Origin: JAAYDS01 sp039680625
GTDB taxonomy: Bacteria > Chloroflexota > Anaerolineae > UBA1429
Assembly: GCA_039680625.1 (NCBI GenBank)
Contig: JBDKSN010000215.1
Location: 1 to 19,149 of the forward strand
DNA length: 19,149 nt
Direction of reading: 5' to 3'
The translations under genes and the position numbers were made by a program. Positions 13,054-19,149 of the stretch are shown piece by piece (the first letter of the stretch is position 1; each line of letters opens with the position of its first letter). Below the pieces are notes generated by a model that was not told the origin of the DNA, searched no databases, and saw only the letters and a program-made list of their open reading frames with translations.

Positions 13054-15354
13054 ATGCCCGATAAGCTGGTGATTGTTGAGTCGCCGTCGAAGGCGCGCAG
13101 TATCGGCCACTATCTCGGTAACGGATACACTGTGCTCGCTTCCGTGGGGCATGTGCGCGACCTCCCGCCCAAAGAGCTGGGCGTCGATATCGACGGGGGA
13201 TTTCGCCCCACCTATGTGATGGTGCCTGAGAAAGCGCCGGTGATCGCCAAGATCGCCGAGGCGGCCCGTGCAGCCCGGCAGATCTATCTCGCCACCGACC
13301 CAGATCGCGAGGGCGAGGCCATTGCCTGGCACGTGCAAGAGGCCGCCGGGCTCGACCCAGAGCGCACGCAGCGCATCAGCTTCAATCAAGTGACGCCCGA
13401 GGCGGTGCGCCAGGCGCTCCAGGCACCGCGTGCTCTCGATCGCGACCTGATCGCCGCGCAAGAGGCGCGTCGCGTGCTCGATCGCCTGGTGGGCTATCAG
13501 ATCAGCCCTCTGCTTGGGCGTGCGCTGCACAACTGGCGGCTCTCGGCCGGGCGCGTGCAGTCGGTGGCGCTGCGTCTGGTGGTCGAGCGCGAGCGCGAGA
13601 TCGCCGCTTTTGTGCCCGAGGAATACTGGACGCTCGATGCTCTCTTGCAGCGTTGCATTGCCGAAAGGGAGCAGTTCACTGCACGGCTGGTGCAAGTGCG
13701 CGGCCAAGAGCCTGGCCTGACAAGCAAAGACGAGGTAGACCGCATCCTGCAAGTGCTGCAAGACGCAGCGTATGCGGTGACCCGCGTGCAGCCGGGCAAG
13801 CGCCAACGCAAGCCGCAGCCGCCCTATATCACGAGCACGCTACAAGTGGATGCGGGCGCCAGGCTCAAGTTCGACGCTCGCCGCACCATGCGTGTAGCCC
13901 AGCAGCTCTACGAGGGCGTCGATGTGGATGGCGAGACGGTGGGCCTGATCACCTATATGCGCACCGATTCCACGCATGTGGCGCCCGAGGCCCAAGAAGA
14001 GGCCCGCCGCTACATTGCCGAGACCTGGGGCGCAGACTATAGGCCTGACAAGCTGCCCGTCTATCGCACCAAGGTGGCGAACGCGCAAGAGGCACACGAG
14101 GCGATTCGGCCCACATCGGTCTTGCGGGTGCCCGAGGCGATTCGGCACGCCTTGAGCGCCGAGCAGGCGCAGCTGTATGAGCTGATCTGGCGGCGCTGTG
14201 TGGCCAGCCAGATGAGTCCGGCGCGGTATGACACCATGACGGTGGACGTAACGGCCGCAGACGATTATCTCTTTCGCGCCAACGCGCAGCGGATGGTGTT
14301 TGCGGGCTTCTTGAAAGCCTTACCCGACGCCGATGCCGAGGAGGCCGATCGGGAGCTGCCGCCGTTGGTCAAGGGCGAGCCGCTCGACCTGGTCGAGCTT
14401 GAACCCGAGCAGCACTTTACGCAGCCGCCCCCGCGCTATACCGAGCCTACGCTGATCAAGGCTCTGGAGGCCAACGGCGTCGGACGGCCCTCGACCTATG
14501 CGGCCATCGTCTCGGTGATCCAAGAGCGAGGCTATGTGCGTGCCGACGATCGCCACCTCGTGCCCACCGACCTGGGCGAGGTGGTCTGCGATGCGTTGGT
14601 GGCCACTTTCCCCGACATCATGGACGTGCACTACACGGCGCACATGGAGGCACAACTCGACCGTATCGCCGGCGGCGCGCTCGAATACCTAGCGATGATG
14701 CAGGACTTTTACGGGCCGTTCTCCGCTGAACTAGCCGAGGCCAAAGCGGCCATGGGGCCGGCCGTCGCCGCGGCGCTTGCCCGGGGCCTGGCCGAAGAGG
14801 TCTTGACGCGCACCTGCCCGAATTGCGGCAAACCGTTGAGGGTGCGGCTGAGCAAAGAGGGGCGCTTTCTCGGGTGCTCGGGCTACCCGGACTGCAAGTA
14901 CATCTTGCGTGTCGATGGTACCGAGGCTGCGGAGCCGGAGGTGGTCTATGCCGAGGGGGAGGTTTGTGAGCGCTGCGGTGGCCGCATGCGCATCATCACC
15001 CGCGGCAACAGTCGGTTTCTCGGTTGTGAGCACTATCCGCAGTGCAAGAACACACGCCCGATCCTGTCGGACGAGATCAAGGCGTTGGCGTTGTCGAGGG
15101 CCTGCCCAGCCTGTGGCGCACAGCCGCTCGAAGCGCGCAGGAGCCGCTATGGCGAGTATCTACACTGCGCTCACTGCAACAAGAACGTGTCTCTAGAGAG
15201 CCTGAAGCCCGAGGCTAAGGTCGAGATGCCCTGCCCCAAGTGTGGGGCGGTCGCCCTCGTTGCACGGCGAGGTCGCTATGGCCCTTACTATCACTGCAAC
15301 TCTTGCGACGCGAACACGTCTCAGGCCAAGCTCAAGGTGCCTGGCGAAGAGTGA
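13054..15354 (+). CDS. topA: DNA topoisomerase I (type IA) with four C-terminal zinc ribbons
   Basis: TopA relaxes negative supercoils by cutting and rejoining one strand. The start ATG has GAGGGA a few bases upstream. The 766-residue protein shows the toprim domain (VIVESPSKA with E9; DPDREGE with D82, D84 and E86), LSAGRVQSVALRLVVERE, and the active-site tyrosine Y301 in GLITYMRTDST. ANGVGRPSTYA is another family mark. The C terminus holds four CxxC...C zinc ribbons: CPNC...CSGYPDC, CERC...CEHYPQC, CPAC...CAHC and CPKC...CNSC. The first two are of the classic GCSGYPxC type; the last two are shorter and resemble each other (RxSRYGEYLHC and RRGRYGPYYHC). The gene stands alone and ends just before a bidirectional terminator. 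Confidence 0.98.
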   Translation: MPDKLVIVESPSKARSIGHYLGNGYTVLASVGHVRDLPPKELGVDIDGGFRPTYVMVPEKAPVIAKIAEAARAARQIYLATDPDREGEAIAWHVQEAAGLDPERTQRISFNQVTPEAVRQALQAPRALDRDLIAAQEARRVLDRLVGYQISPLLGRALHNWRLSAGRVQSVALRLVVEREREIAAFVPEEYWTLDALLQRCIAEREQFTARLVQVRGQEPGLTSKDEVDRILQVLQDAAYAVTRVQPGKRQRKPQPPYITSTLQVDAGARLKFDARRTMRVAQQLYEGVDVDGETVGLITYMRTDSTHVAPEAQEEARRYIAETWGADYRPDKLPVYRTKVANAQEAHEAIRPTSVLRVPEAIRHALSAEQAQLYELIWRRCVASQMSPARYDTMTVDVTAADDYLFRANAQRMVFAGFLKALPDADAEEADRELPPLVKGEPLDLVELEPEQHFTQPPPRYTEPTLIKALEANGVGRPSTYAAIVSVIQERGYVRADDRHLVPTDLGEVVCDALVATFPDIMDVHYTAHMEAQLDRIAGGALEYLAMMQDFYGPFSAELAEAKAAMGPAVAAALARGLAEEVLTRTCPNCGKPLRVRLSKEGRFLGCSGYPDCKYILRVDGTEAAEPEVVYAEGEVCERCGGRMRIITRGNSRFLGCEHYPQCKNTRPILSDEIKALALSRACPACGAQPLEARRSRYGEYLHCAHCNKNVSLESLKPEAKVEMPCPKCGAVALVARRGRYGPYYHCNSCDANTSQAKLKVPGEE

Positions 15355-15360
15355 AAAGCG

Positions 15361-15388
15361 AACGGGGCCGTCGAGCGACGGTCCCGTT
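15361..15388. terminator. Bidirectional terminator between topA and rplL
   Basis: A 12-base stem, AACGGGGCCGTC with GACGGTCCCGTT, encloses the loop GAGC and has one G-T wobble. It is followed by TTTCGATT on the plus strand, and on the minus strand by CGCTTTTC. It begins six bases after the topA stop and ends about 28 bases past the rplL stop, so it can end both transcripts. Confidence 0.85.
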
Positions 15389-15416
15389 TCGATTCGGGCT
15401 AGGAATCAGCGCTTGG

Positions 15417-15797
15417 CTACTTGAGCTCGACAGTGGCGCCCACTTCTTCCAGCGCCTTTTTCGCCGACTCGGCGACAGCCTTCTCGACGCCCTTGAGCAC
15501 CTCCGAGGGGGCCTCATCGACCACCGCCTTGGCCTCACGGAGGCCCAGGTTGGTCAGCTCACGGACGACCTTGATGACCTGGATCTTGTTATCACCCACA
15601 GCCTTCAGCACGACGTCAAACTCGGTCTGCTCCTCTTCCTCGACGGCAGCGGCGGCCGATACCGGCCCGGCTGCAGCGGCCACAGCCACGGGGGCAGCAG
15701 CGCTGACGCCGAACTTGGCCTCAAGGGCCTTGACGAGCTCGGCCAGCTCTAGAACGGTCATGTTGCTGATGGCTTCGATCAGTTCTTCTTGAGACAC
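15417..15797 (-). CDS. rplL: 50S ribosomal protein L7/L12
   Basis: L7/L12 forms the flexible stalk that recruits translation factors. The start is GTG at 15797-15795 with AGGAGG seven bases upstream, giving MSQEELIEAISNMTVLELAELVKALE as the dimerising N-terminal domain. An alanine/valine-rich hinge follows (about 32-50), then an acidic EEEEQTEFDVVL and the globular C-terminal domain (KIQVIKVVRELTNLGLREAK, then EAPSEVLKGVEKAVAE). The 126-residue length is normal. It is the last gene of the tuf-to-rplL unit, 54 bases after rplJ, so the stalk proteins L10 and L12 are co-expressed. Confidence 0.98.
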   Translation of the reverse strand: MSQEELIEAISNMTVLELAELVKALEAKFGVSAAAPVAVAAAAGPVSAAAAVEEEEQTEFDVVLKAVGDNKIQVIKVVRELTNLGLREAKAVVDEAPSEVLKGVEKAVAESAKKALEEVGATVELK

Positions 15798-15851
15798 GTT
15801 GCATCCTCCTCACAAAACCTGTGTAATCGCGTGAGTGTTGGGCCAGCGAGA

Positions 15852-16385
15852 TTAGCTGGCGCCTTCGAGTTGCTTGCGGTGTGCATCGAGCACGTTCACC
15901 AGCCCACGCACAACGGCAGAGAGCGTGCCCACCAGGTTCGCGAGAGGAGCCTGGATGCCGCCCACCACACGCGCGAGCAACACCTCGCGCGAAGGCAGCT
16001 CCGTCAGAGCCTGGACGCCCTCGCTGTCGATCAGCTGACCGTCAACGATGCCGCCGAGCACCTGGACGCGGTCAGCCTTGTCACGGGCAAAGTCGGCCAC
16101 CGCCTTGCTGGCAGCGGCGATGTCGCCATAGACAAAGGTGACCATGTTGGGGCCATCGCGGAACTGGGGGGCGACGGGCAGGCCCGCCTCTTCCAGTGCG
16201 ATGCGCATCAACGTGTTGGTGACCACCACGTTCTCTGCCCCAACGCCGCGCAGCGTCTTGCGCAGCGCCTCGAACTCGGAGAACTTGACCCGCTCATAGC
16301 GCGACCAGATCAGCACTTGGGCGCGGTTCAGCCGTTCGCCGTACTCTTGAATGATGCGTTCTTTTTCACGACGTGTGAGTGCCAA
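15852..16385 (-). CDS. rplJ: 50S ribosomal protein L10
   Basis: L10 anchors the L7/L12 dimers to the ribosome. The start is TTG (16385-16383) with a strong AGGAGGTGA at 16401-16393, seven bases away; the protein begins MALTRREKERIIQEYGERLN, as expected for L10. The 177-residue body has the VVTNTLMRIALEEAGL segment and ends in the long helix that binds L12 (LSAVVRGLVNVLDAHRKQLE). An rRNA-like leader with an intrinsic attenuator lies directly upstream, consistent with the autogenous control by the L10-L12 complex known in other bacteria. The TTG start next to the attenuator is unusual for so highly expressed a gene. Confidence 0.97.
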   Translation of the reverse strand: MALTRREKERIIQEYGERLNRAQVLIWSRYERVKFSEFEALRKTLRGVGAENVVVTNTLMRIALEEAGLPVAPQFRDGPNMVTFVYGDIAAASKAVADFARDKADRVQVLGGIVDGQLIDSEGVQALTELPSREVLLARVVGGIQAPLANLVGTLSAVVRGLVNVLDAHRKQLEGAS

Positions 16386-16392
16386 GAGATAC

Positions 16393-16571
16393 TCACCTCC
16401 TGTAGACGAAAAAAGGTCTTGACGCCAAAGACATCAAGACCTCTAGCCCGACACGAGTCGACAGACCAAGGACTTGCCTCGGCAGGCTCAATTGAGCGCA
16501 GACGCGCACCTGCTGTCTATGGCAATAGCGAATATGCGATTGTGAGAGTGCTCTGCGCCAATCGGCGGTGA
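16393..16571 (-). promoter_or_regulatory. L10-type leader upstream of rplJ
   Basis: The 186 bases between rplA and rplJ carry no gene. On the minus strand they contain CCTGCCGAGG at 16486-16477, a string resembling the conserved part of ribosomal L10 leaders, where L10(L12) binds a kink-turn-like RNA. An intrinsic terminator and the rplJ ribosome site follow. I could not draw the full fold with certainty. No convincing independent promoter was found, although TTGGCG occurs near the start of the region. Confidence 0.65.
16409..16442 (-). terminator. Intrinsic attenuator in the rplJ leader
   Basis: On the minus strand AGGTCTTGA (16442-16434) pairs with TCAAGACCT (16422-16414) around a small loop, followed by six T (16414-16409). 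It ends only eight bases before the rplJ Shine-Dalgarno site, so it can stop transcription before rplJL. It is located as expected for an L10-leader attenuator. Confidence 0.88.
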
Positions 16572-17279
16572 CTAGTGGCCCATCTGTGCCGCGTTGATGT
16601 CGAGGATCACGCCGGGGCTCATCGTCGACGTCAATACGAGGCGCTGAATATACTGGCCGCGAACGGTGCTCGGCCGAGCACGCATGACTGCGCCCATCAC
16701 CGCACCCAGGTTCTCGAGCAACTGCTCGGTGGTGAAACTCACTTTGCCCATGGGGATGTGCAGGTTGGAGGTGCGGTCGACCCGAAACTCGACTCGGCCC
16801 TGGCGCAGCTGCTCGATGGTGGCGGCGACGTCTTGTGGCTGCACGACGGTGCCCGCGCGCGGGTTAGGCATCAAACCACGAGGGCCAAGGACGCGGCCTA
16901 GCCGGCCGATTTTACCCATGACCCGCGGCTCGGCGATGGCGACATCGAAATCGAGCCAGCCGTCCATGATCCGTTGCACATACTCATTGGTGCCCACATA
17001 GTCGGCACCCGCGGCTTGGGCGGCAGCGGCAGCCTCGCCCTCGACAAAGGCCATGATGCGCACTCGCTTGCCAGTGCCAGCGGGCAACATCACCGTGCTG
17101 CGCACCTGCTGATCGGCATGGCGGGGGTCGACGTTGAGCCTAAAGTGCAGCTCGACGGTTTCATCGAACTTGGCGTGGGGCAGGGCCTTGAGCACATTGA
17201 TGGCTTCTTCTGGCGTATAGGCCCTGGTGCGGTCGACTAGAGCGGCCGCCGCGCGGTAGCGTTTTCCGTGTTTCGCCAT
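16572..17279 (-). CDS. rplA: 50S ribosomal protein L1
   Basis: L1 binds 23S rRNA at the mobile L1 stalk and often represses its own operon. The start ATG (17279-17277) has AGGAGG four bases upstream. The 235-residue protein has the family features: KRYRAAAALVDRTRAYTPEEA near the start, ETVELHFRLNVDPRHADQQV (about 40-59), and the signature GRLGRVLGPRGLMPNPRAGT (about 125-144). It ends with the MSPGVILDINAAQ type of C terminus. rplK lies 60 bases upstream and rplJ follows after the L10 leader. Confidence 0.98.
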   Translation of the reverse strand: MAKHGKRYRAAAALVDRTRAYTPEEAINVLKALPHAKFDETVELHFRLNVDPRHADQQVRSTVMLPAGTGKRVRIMAFVEGEAAAAAQAAGADYVGTNEYVQRIMDGWLDFDVAIAEPRVMGKIGRLGRVLGPRGLMPNPRAGTVVQPQDVAATIEQLRQGRVEFRVDRTSNLHIPMGKVSFTTEQLLENLGAVMGAVMRARPSTVRGQYIQRLVLTSTMSPGVILDINAAQMGH

Positions 17280-17339
17280 GATTCCTCCTGGTGGTGCGAA
17301 CGAGAGCCGTCTTTGCAGCCCTCTCCCACTGGATAAAGA

Positions 17340-17765
17340 CTAGTCTTTGACGACGATGCCCATGCTACGGGCCGAACCCTCGATCTGGCGCATGGCCCCT
17401 TCGATGTCCACAGCGTTCAGGTCGGGCATCTTGATCTCGGCGATCTCGCGCACCTGAGAGCGGGTCACTGTGCCCACCTTATCGGTATTCGGCTTGGCCG
17501 AGCCGCGGGGGACACCGGCGGCCTTCAAGAGGAGGTCTTTGGCCGGGGGCGTCTTGGTTACAAAGGTGAAAGAGCGATCCTGGTAGATCGTGATCTCTAC
17601 CGGAATGATCGAACCCACGTTGGCCTGTGTACGGGCGTTGTATTCCTTGACAAAGGCCATGATGTTCACGCCATGCTGACCCAAAGCGGGGCCAACCGGA
17701 GGGGCCGGATTAGCCTTGCCTGCCGGCAGTGCCAGCTTGACGATTGCCATGACTTTTTTGGCCAT
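17340..17765 (-). CDS. rplK: 50S ribosomal protein L11
   Basis: L11 forms the base of the factor-binding stalk with 23S rRNA. The start ATG (17765-17763) has only a modest GAGG-type site about ten bases away. The 141-residue sequence has the N-terminal PAGKANPAPPVGPALGQHGV (about 15-34), the ITIYQDRSFTFVTKTPPA strand region, and the RNA-binding C-terminal domain with GTVTRSQVREIAEIKMPDLN and MRQIEGSARSMGI. The length is typical. nusG ends 16 bases upstream, so the two are in one transcript. Confidence 0.98.
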   Translation of the reverse strand: MAKKVMAIVKLALPAGKANPAPPVGPALGQHGVNIMAFVKEYNARTQANVGSIIPVEITIYQDRSFTFVTKTPPAKDLLLKAAGVPRGSAKPNTDKVGTVTRSQVREIAEIKMPDLNAVDIEGAMRQIEGSARSMGIVVKD

Positions 17766-17781
17766 CTGCTTCTACCTCTTC

Positions 17782-18438
17782 CTAGGTCTTGTCAACCTGC
17801 AAAAAGTCCATGTCGACCGGCGTCTCGCGGCCAAAGAACGAGACCAGGACGCGCACCTTGCCGCGTTCGGCAAAGATCTCGTCCACGACGCCCACAAAGT
17901 CTGCAAATGGCCCTTCGACAATGCGCACAGACTCGCCGATCCGGAAATTGACGCGGATGCGGGGCGTCTCTTCCTCCATGCGTTGGAGGATCTTCTCGAC
18001 CTCTTCAGCGCGCAACGGGGTAGGCTCAGTACCTGAACCCACAAAGCCGGTCACTCCCGGGGTGTTGCGCACGACGTACCATGACTCTTCGTCGAGGATC
18101 ATCTGGACGAGGATGTAGCCGGGGAACACGCGCTTGCGGCTGCTGCGCTTTTTCCCGTCGCGGATCTCGACCTCTTCTTCCGTGGGCACGACCACACGAA
18201 AGATCTTGTTCTGCATGCCCATGGACTCGATGCGCTGGCTGAGGTTCTGGCGCACCTTGTTCTCATAGCCGGAATAGCTATGAATCACGTACCACTCGGC
18301 GCCAGGAGGAGCCGGGGGGGTGGCAGTGGCCTGAGGCACTTCTTCTGTTGCCGCAGCAGGAACTTCGGCGGAGGGCGTGGTGACGTCCTTCTCGATGTCT
18401 GGTTCTCGCTCGGCAGGCTTTTTCTTCGCAGGTGACAT
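17782..18438 (-). CDS. nusG: Transcription termination/antitermination factor NusG with N-terminal extension
   Basis: NusG binds RNA polymerase and links transcription to Rho or ribosomes. The 218-residue protein is longer than usual: residues 1-47 are a low-complexity tail rich in Pro, Ala, Glu and Lys (MSPAKKKPAEREPDIEKD, then PATEEV-like segments), before the normal start EWYVIHSYSGYENKVRQNL at about 48. The NGN domain continues through RKVFPGYILVQM-like sequence (here RKRVFPGYILVQM) and GVTGFVGSG. The KOW domain is IVEGPFADFVGVVDEIF near 170-186. The ATG at 18438-18436 has a weak GAG site, and secE ends eight bases upstream, so coupling with secE is likely. An internal start that removes the tail is not evident. 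Confidence 0.96.
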   Translation of the reverse strand: MSPAKKKPAEREPDIEKDVTTPSAEVPAAATEEVPQATATPPAPPGAEWYVIHSYSGYENKVRQNLSQRIESMGMQNKIFRVVVPTEEEVEIRDGKKRSSRKRVFPGYILVQMILDEESWYVVRNTPGVTGFVGSGTEPTPLRAEEVEKILQRMEEETPRIRVNFRIGESVRIVEGPFADFVGVVDEIFAERGKVRVLVSFFGRETPVDMDFLQVDKT

Positions 18439-18446
18439 GGCGAATC

Positions 18447-18665
18447 TCAGCTAATCAACAATGCAATGAGTTTGGCAAACACCCAGTCGACCAGGCCCAA
18501 CACGGCGCTCATGCCGAACGTGACAGCGAGGACGATGCCGGTGAGGCGCAAAGTCACCTCGCGCGATGGCCACGTTACTTTGCGCATCTCGGCCCGCACG
18601 CCCTTCAAGTAGCGGACCAGACGATTCTCTTTCTTTTCTTTCTTGTCCGTCGTCTGCTTTGGCAC
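18447..18665 (-). CDS. secE: Preprotein translocase subunit SecE
   Basis: SecE clamps SecY in the membrane protein-export channel. The start is GTG (18665-18663) with AGGAG about ten bases upstream. The 72-residue protein is of the short, single-helix type: a charged N terminus (KKEKKENRLVRYLKGVRAEM), the conserved amphipathic KVTWPSREV, and one membrane helix at about 42-66 (GIVLAVTFGMSAVLGLVDWV). Its position, immediately before nusG and after a tRNA-Trp gene, is the classic bacterial arrangement. Confidence 0.96.
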   Translation of the reverse strand: MPKQTTDKKEKKENRLVRYLKGVRAEMRKVTWPSREVTLRLTGIVLAVTFGMSAVLGLVDWVFAKLIALLIS

Positions 18666-18739
18666 GAGCGTCCGCTCCTGAGGAACTACCTCTACGCCGA
18701 CTTGTCGTGATCCGTGTTTGCCCAGGGCAACAGAGAAGG

Positions 18740-18812
18740 CAGGCGAGGCAGGAATCGAACCCGCAACCTACGGTTTTGGAGACCGTTGCTCTGCCAGTTG
18801 AGCTACTCGCCT
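18740..18812 (-). tRNA. trnW: tRNA-Trp (CCA anticodon)
   Basis: The minus strand folds as a full cloverleaf of 73 bases. The acceptor AGGCGAG pairs with CTCGCCT, the D arm is GCTC...GAGC, and the anticodon arm is ACGGT-CTCCAAA-ACCGT with CCA. The T arm is GCGGG-TTCGATT-CCTGC with one G-T pair. The discriminator is G, and the 3' CCA is not encoded. It lies between rpmG (12 bases upstream) and secE (74 bases downstream), so it is processed from the operon transcript. Confidence 0.97.
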
Positions 18813-18824
18813 GCACAAGGCCGG

Positions 18825-18989
18825 TTAGCGCTGTTCCCGGTGCTCGGTGCGCTTCTTGCACCGAGGGCAGTACTTGATCAGCGCGATACGGCCCGCATCA
18901 TTCTTGCGGTTCTTTTCTGTCGAATAGTTACGCTCTTTGCATTCGCTGCAAGCGAGCGTGATGACCACCCGATTCTCTTTCTTGGCCAT
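18825..18989 (-). CDS. rpmG: 50S ribosomal protein L33
   Basis: This 54-residue protein begins MAKKENRVVITLACSECKER at ATG 18989-18987, with GAGGAG about eleven bases upstream. It is L33 of the zinc-binding ('C+') type: CSEC near residues 14-17 and CPRC near 41-44. The rest follows the family (NYSTEKNRKNDAGRIALIKY). It sits between tuf and tRNA-Trp, the usual location of rpmG in this gene cluster. Confidence 0.97.
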   Translation of the reverse strand: MAKKENRVVITLACSECKERNYSTEKNRKNDAGRIALIKYCPRCKKRTEHREQR

Positions 18990-19028
18990 GGTTAGCCTTG
19001 CTCCTCAGTTCGAGGATAGAGTCTCAAC

Positions 19029-19149
19029 CTACTCGATGATCTGGGTCAAGACGCCCGCGCCCACGGTGCGGCCGCCCTCGCGGATGGCAAAGTGCGAGCC
19101 GACTTCCAGCGCCACCGGCATGATCAACTCTACCGTCAGGTTGGCGTTG
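19029..19149 (-). CDS. tuf: Elongation factor Tu, C-terminal end (cut by window edge)
   Basis: Only the last 40 or so codons are present, entering at the window edge and ending with TAG at 19031-19029. The residues NANLTVELIMPVALEVG and FAIREGGRTVGAGVLTQIIE are the C terminus of EF-Tu domain 3. The G domain is outside the window. It is followed by rpmG, 39 bases later on the same strand. Confidence 0.96.
   Translation of the reverse strand, partial: NANLTVELIMPVALEVGSHFAIREGGRTVGAGVLTQIIE

Noticed and set aside
12913..13806. Upstream extension of the URO-D-family frame
   Set aside because: This part is antisense to topA; the ATG at 12912 has a good ribosome site and a promoter just upstream.

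Overview
The window is from a bacterium with high-GC DNA. The gene content fits a member of the Chloroflexota, perhaps of the Anaerolineae/Caldilineae type: a T-box-controlled threonyl-tRNA synthetase, a DUF951 gene between rsmD and mnmE, a secreted PA14/golvesin-like protein, a propeller lipoprotein, an atypical uroporphyrinogen-decarboxylase-family protein, and frequent GTG/TTG starts behind strong Shine-Dalgarno sites. The phylum is an inference from gene content; no 16S gene is present.

Layout. (1) 1-489, minus: N-terminal part of a GH2 beta-mannosidase, cut by the window edge. (2) 490-2253: a visibly AT-richer stretch with two abutting unknown minus-strand genes, one soluble and one with a single membrane anchor. 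(3) 2254-4311, minus: thrS for a ThrRS without a TGS domain, behind a T-box leader with a clear terminator/antiterminator. (4) 4332-7715, plus: rsmD, a DUF951 gene, mnmE and a family-4 glycosyltransferase, tightly packed, closed by a perfect 30-bp palindrome. (5) 7765-12912, minus: a secreted protein with two PA14 domains, a golvesin-like domain and two copies of a C-terminal repeat; a propeller lipoprotein; and a URO-D-family protein. (6) 13054-15354, plus: topA, sharing a divergent promoter region with the URO-D gene and ending at a bidirectional terminator. (7) 15417-19149, minus: tuf (3' end) - rpmG - tRNA-Trp - secE - nusG - rplK - rplA - rplJ - rplL, with an L10-type leader and attenuator before rplJ.

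Most of the window is core information processing: tRNA charging, rRNA and tRNA modification, DNA topology, ribosomal stalk and L1/L11, NusG/SecE and EF-Tu. Two RNA-level switches (T-box, L10 leader) regulate it. The accessory parts are the AT-rich two-gene islet and the cell-surface cluster. I see no CRISPR array, insertion sequence, integrase, toxin-antitoxin pair or obvious defence system. The best candidates for something undescribed are the two-gene islet, the C-terminal repeat of the secreted protein, and the altered motif IV in RsmD.
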